Below, piece by piece: positions 29,904 to 31,121 of a DNA stretch of 31,121 nucleotides. A model generated the notes under the pieces. It saw only the letters and a program-made list of their open reading frames with translations. It was not told the origin of the DNA and ran no database searches. The stretch is taken from IMG/VR virus record IMGVR_UViG_3300034374_005843, positions 1-31,121 of that record, one strand, 5' to 3'. This DNA comes from a virus. The stretch's first letter is position 1. Each line of letters starts with the position of its first letter. A program made the translations under genes and the position numbers.

Positions 29904-30701
29904 CTAATCCTTGTAAGCGAGGCGATACAGGTTCTCGTTCTCGGCTCGCAACGCCTTTGCCGCAACTTGCTCGTCCTCGCGCAGGTTGTAAAGCGGCGTG
30001 GTCAAAAGTCGCACCTTTTCACGGTCTTGTCGATTCTGTTCAAGTTGCAACTTGGCGCGAGCCTGCGGACTCACAGAGGGCGCGCCAGATGAACCTCCAA
30101 CGACATCCTCCTTGAACTCCTCGCCGACGTTGGCGATGAACTTCACAAGGGCGGGGTTGTTACCGAACTCAGAATTATTCAGCAACTCGAAAAACGCATC
30201 GTCACCAAATTTGCTCGCAATACCCTTAACCAACTCCATCTGAGTGTCGTAGTTGTCGCCCCACTCGGCTTTCAGCGCGGCGGTCGCCTCTTCGGCAAAT
30301 TGCGCCTTGCTGCTCTGCGTGGCTTGATCCTGCTCAATTTGACGGGTGATGTAGTCCTTCAGAAGCTGCTTGCCAGCCTTGTCGGAGATGCCCAGCTTGT
30401 GGAACTGGTCAGTCGCCCACTTGACTTGATCCTGGTCAAGCTCCACGCCTTCGGGCAGTTCCAGCCCTTCGGCGTAGGCTTCAGCCTTCTCGGGCCTGCC
30501 CAGTTTAGAGTAGAACTTGTCGTAGTCCTCGTCCTTCCAGTCGTCTTGAGGCAGATCCACTCGGGGCTTACCGAGCATCTTGTTCAGTTCAACGTGGCTC
30601 TTGAGAAGCCCACCCATGTCCTTGTAGGACGAGAACACCGCATTGTCGCGGTATTCCTCGGGCAGTGTCTCAACAAATGGTGTGTCGTTGTCGTCGCTCA
30701 T
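29904..30701 (-). CDS. Capsid scaffolding protein
   Basis: 265 residues, very acidic and helical, as scaffolds are: FVETLPEEYRDNAVFSSYKD, then EKAEAYAEGLELPEGVELDQ, a central helical region and a basic C-terminus (LQLEQNRQDREKVRLLTTPL) which in scaffolds contacts the capsid shell. The pattern FYSKLGRPEKAEAYAEGLEL is typical of podovirus scaffolds. Gene order Bbp19-like, scaffold, capsid supports the call. ATGA overlap with the preceding gene; stop is TAG, followed by a terminator. Confidence 0.82.
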   Translation of the reverse strand: MSDDNDTPFVETLPEEYRDNAVFSSYKDMGGLLKSHVELNKMLGKPRVDLPQDDWKDEDYDKFYSKLGRPEKAEAYAEGLELPEGVELDQDQVKWATDQFHKLGISDKAGKQLLKDYITRQIEQDQATQSSKAQFAEEATAALKAEWGDNYDTQMELVKGIASKFGDDAFFELLNNSEFGNNPALVKFIANVGEEFKEDVVGGSSGAPSVSPQARAKLQLEQNRQDREKVRLLTTPLYNLREDEQVAAKALRAENENLYRLAYKD

Positions 30702-30961
30702 TGGGTTTCTTCCTGTTGGTGGGTTTTCAGCATTTCAAGTATGGCCGCTTCGTCCTTGTTGCAGAGCGCGAGGATGTCCAGCGCAAGACTGCGCCGACCC
30801 TCGTTGAACTCTGTCAAGCCCCTGGTATCCATCGAAGGTTGGAACACAAAGCCCATCTTAGCGATGTGTTGCAGCACTTCTTGCCCCTCCGGGGTTTTGA
30901 ATACAGCCTGGAACGAGCGGTTTTTGCCGAGAGTCTTATTGATCAACTGCTGCCAGTTCAT
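30698..30961 (-). CDS. Bbp19-like small virion/head protein
   Basis: 87 residues: RSFQAVFKTPEGQEVLQHIA, then FNEGRRSLALDILALCNKDE. The FNEGRR motif after an F-x-T-P-x-G-x-x-V-L helix is the hallmark of the Bbp19-like family, encoded between portal and scaffold genes in Bordetella BPP-1-like and related podoviruses; its exact role is not known. The start lies 26 nt inside the 3' end of the upstream gene and the stop overlaps the scaffold start. Confidence 0.78.
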   Translation of the reverse strand: MNWQQLINKTLGKNRSFQAVFKTPEGQEVLQHIAKMGFVFQPSMDTRGLTEFNEGRRSLALDILALCNKDEAAILEMLKTHQQEETQ

Positions 30962-31121
30962 CAGTCGCCTTCGGCTTTACGGCTCCTTCGGGGTAGGGAA
31001 TCAGCACCTGATAAGGGCCTTCGACTTTGTTAACGGGATACTCCGAGCGCAAAATAGCGCGGTCCATCTCCTTCGCGTTGGCAAATGGCCCGATAACGAC
31101 AGTATTCCCCGAGGGGTTGGC
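30936..31121 (-). CDS. 3' part of an upstream head-module gene, cut by window edge
   Basis: Only the last 61 residues are visible, ending with TAA at 30936-30938: ANPSGNTVVIGPFANAKEMD, then RAILRSEYPVNKVEGPYQVL and IPYPEGAVKPKATDELAAVDQ. In related gene orders this position is taken by the portal protein or a small gene between portal and Bbp19-like protein. The sequence does not tell which. It overlaps the Bbp19-like gene by 26 nt. Confidence 0.65.
   Translation of the reverse strand, partial: ANPSGNTVVIGPFANAKEMDRAILRSEYPVNKVEGPYQVLIPYPEGAVKPKATDELAAVDQ

Noticed and set aside
1-31121. CRISPR array, tRNA or rRNA genes
   Set aside because: No regularly spaced direct repeats with unique spacers and no cloverleaf-like sequence noticed on either strand by eye; a tRNA search program would be decisive.

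Overview
This window reads as part of a tailed-phage genome, most likely a short-tailed (podovirus-type) phage or prophage infecting a Gram-negative bacterium. The right two thirds, all on the minus strand, encode a T7-style virion in the usual order, read from the right edge leftward: a Bbp19-like small protein, scaffold, major capsid protein, small head protein, tail tube A (gp11-like), tail nozzle B (gp12-like), gp13-like acetyltransferase-fold protein, gp14-like internal protein, two or three large ejection proteins and a 1204-residue tail fibre with a T7 gp17-type N-terminus. The host cannot be named from the sequence. A signal peptide, a lipobox protein and classic -35/-10 promoters suggest a Gram-negative host whose sigma70-type RNA polymerase does the transcription.

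Layout. 1-2.45 kb: accessory and intergenic region with a gene cut by the left edge, two adjacent unknown genes ending at a perfect UUCG terminator, and about 850 nt with little coding, holding an imperfect 34-nt repeat family and hairpins. 2.45-4.73 kb (+): a winged-helix-like protein, a DNA-methyltransferase-like gene broken by an in-frame TAG, a MazG-like protein, a secreted lysozyme-like endolysin and several tiny coupled genes, one a 29-residue membrane peptide. 4.65-5.18 kb: a genetic switch, with an XRE repressor (-) divergent from an early promoter and inverted operator-like half sites between them. 5.18-10.46 kb (+): a tightly packed early operon with many ATGA/GTGA overlaps, encoding ERF annealing protein, DnaQ-like exonuclease, an SSB-like protein, a Holliday-junction-resolvase-like nuclease, a DnaB-type helicase and several small proteins. 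10.49-31.12 kb (-): the late operon(s), converging on the early operon near 10.47 kb. The tail-fibre gene is followed by a tail-fibre-assembly-like gene and then by a lipoprotein, a membrane-anchored coiled-coil protein, a PLA2-like protein, a metallophosphoesterase, a winged-helix protein and an HExxE peptidase-like protein.

How it fits together. Repressor and early promoter decide whether the + operon runs. That operon would recruit or replace the host replication fork (DnaB) and recombine DNA (ERF, SSB, nuclease, exonuclease). The - operon builds the particle, with strong intrinsic terminators after the scaffold gene and after the head genes, the second in the same place as T7 Tphi. Integrase, terminase, portal body, DNA polymerase and RNA polymerase are not visible; if present they lie outside the window.

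The most unusual items are the amber-interrupted methyltransferase, the switch whose predicted transcripts are nearly leaderless, the tiny membrane gene reading into the repressor gene from the opposite strand, the structured leader of the capsid gene, a possible +1-frameshifted mini-gene, and an envelope-directed gene cluster (lipoprotein, coiled coil, PLA2-like) after the tail fibre.
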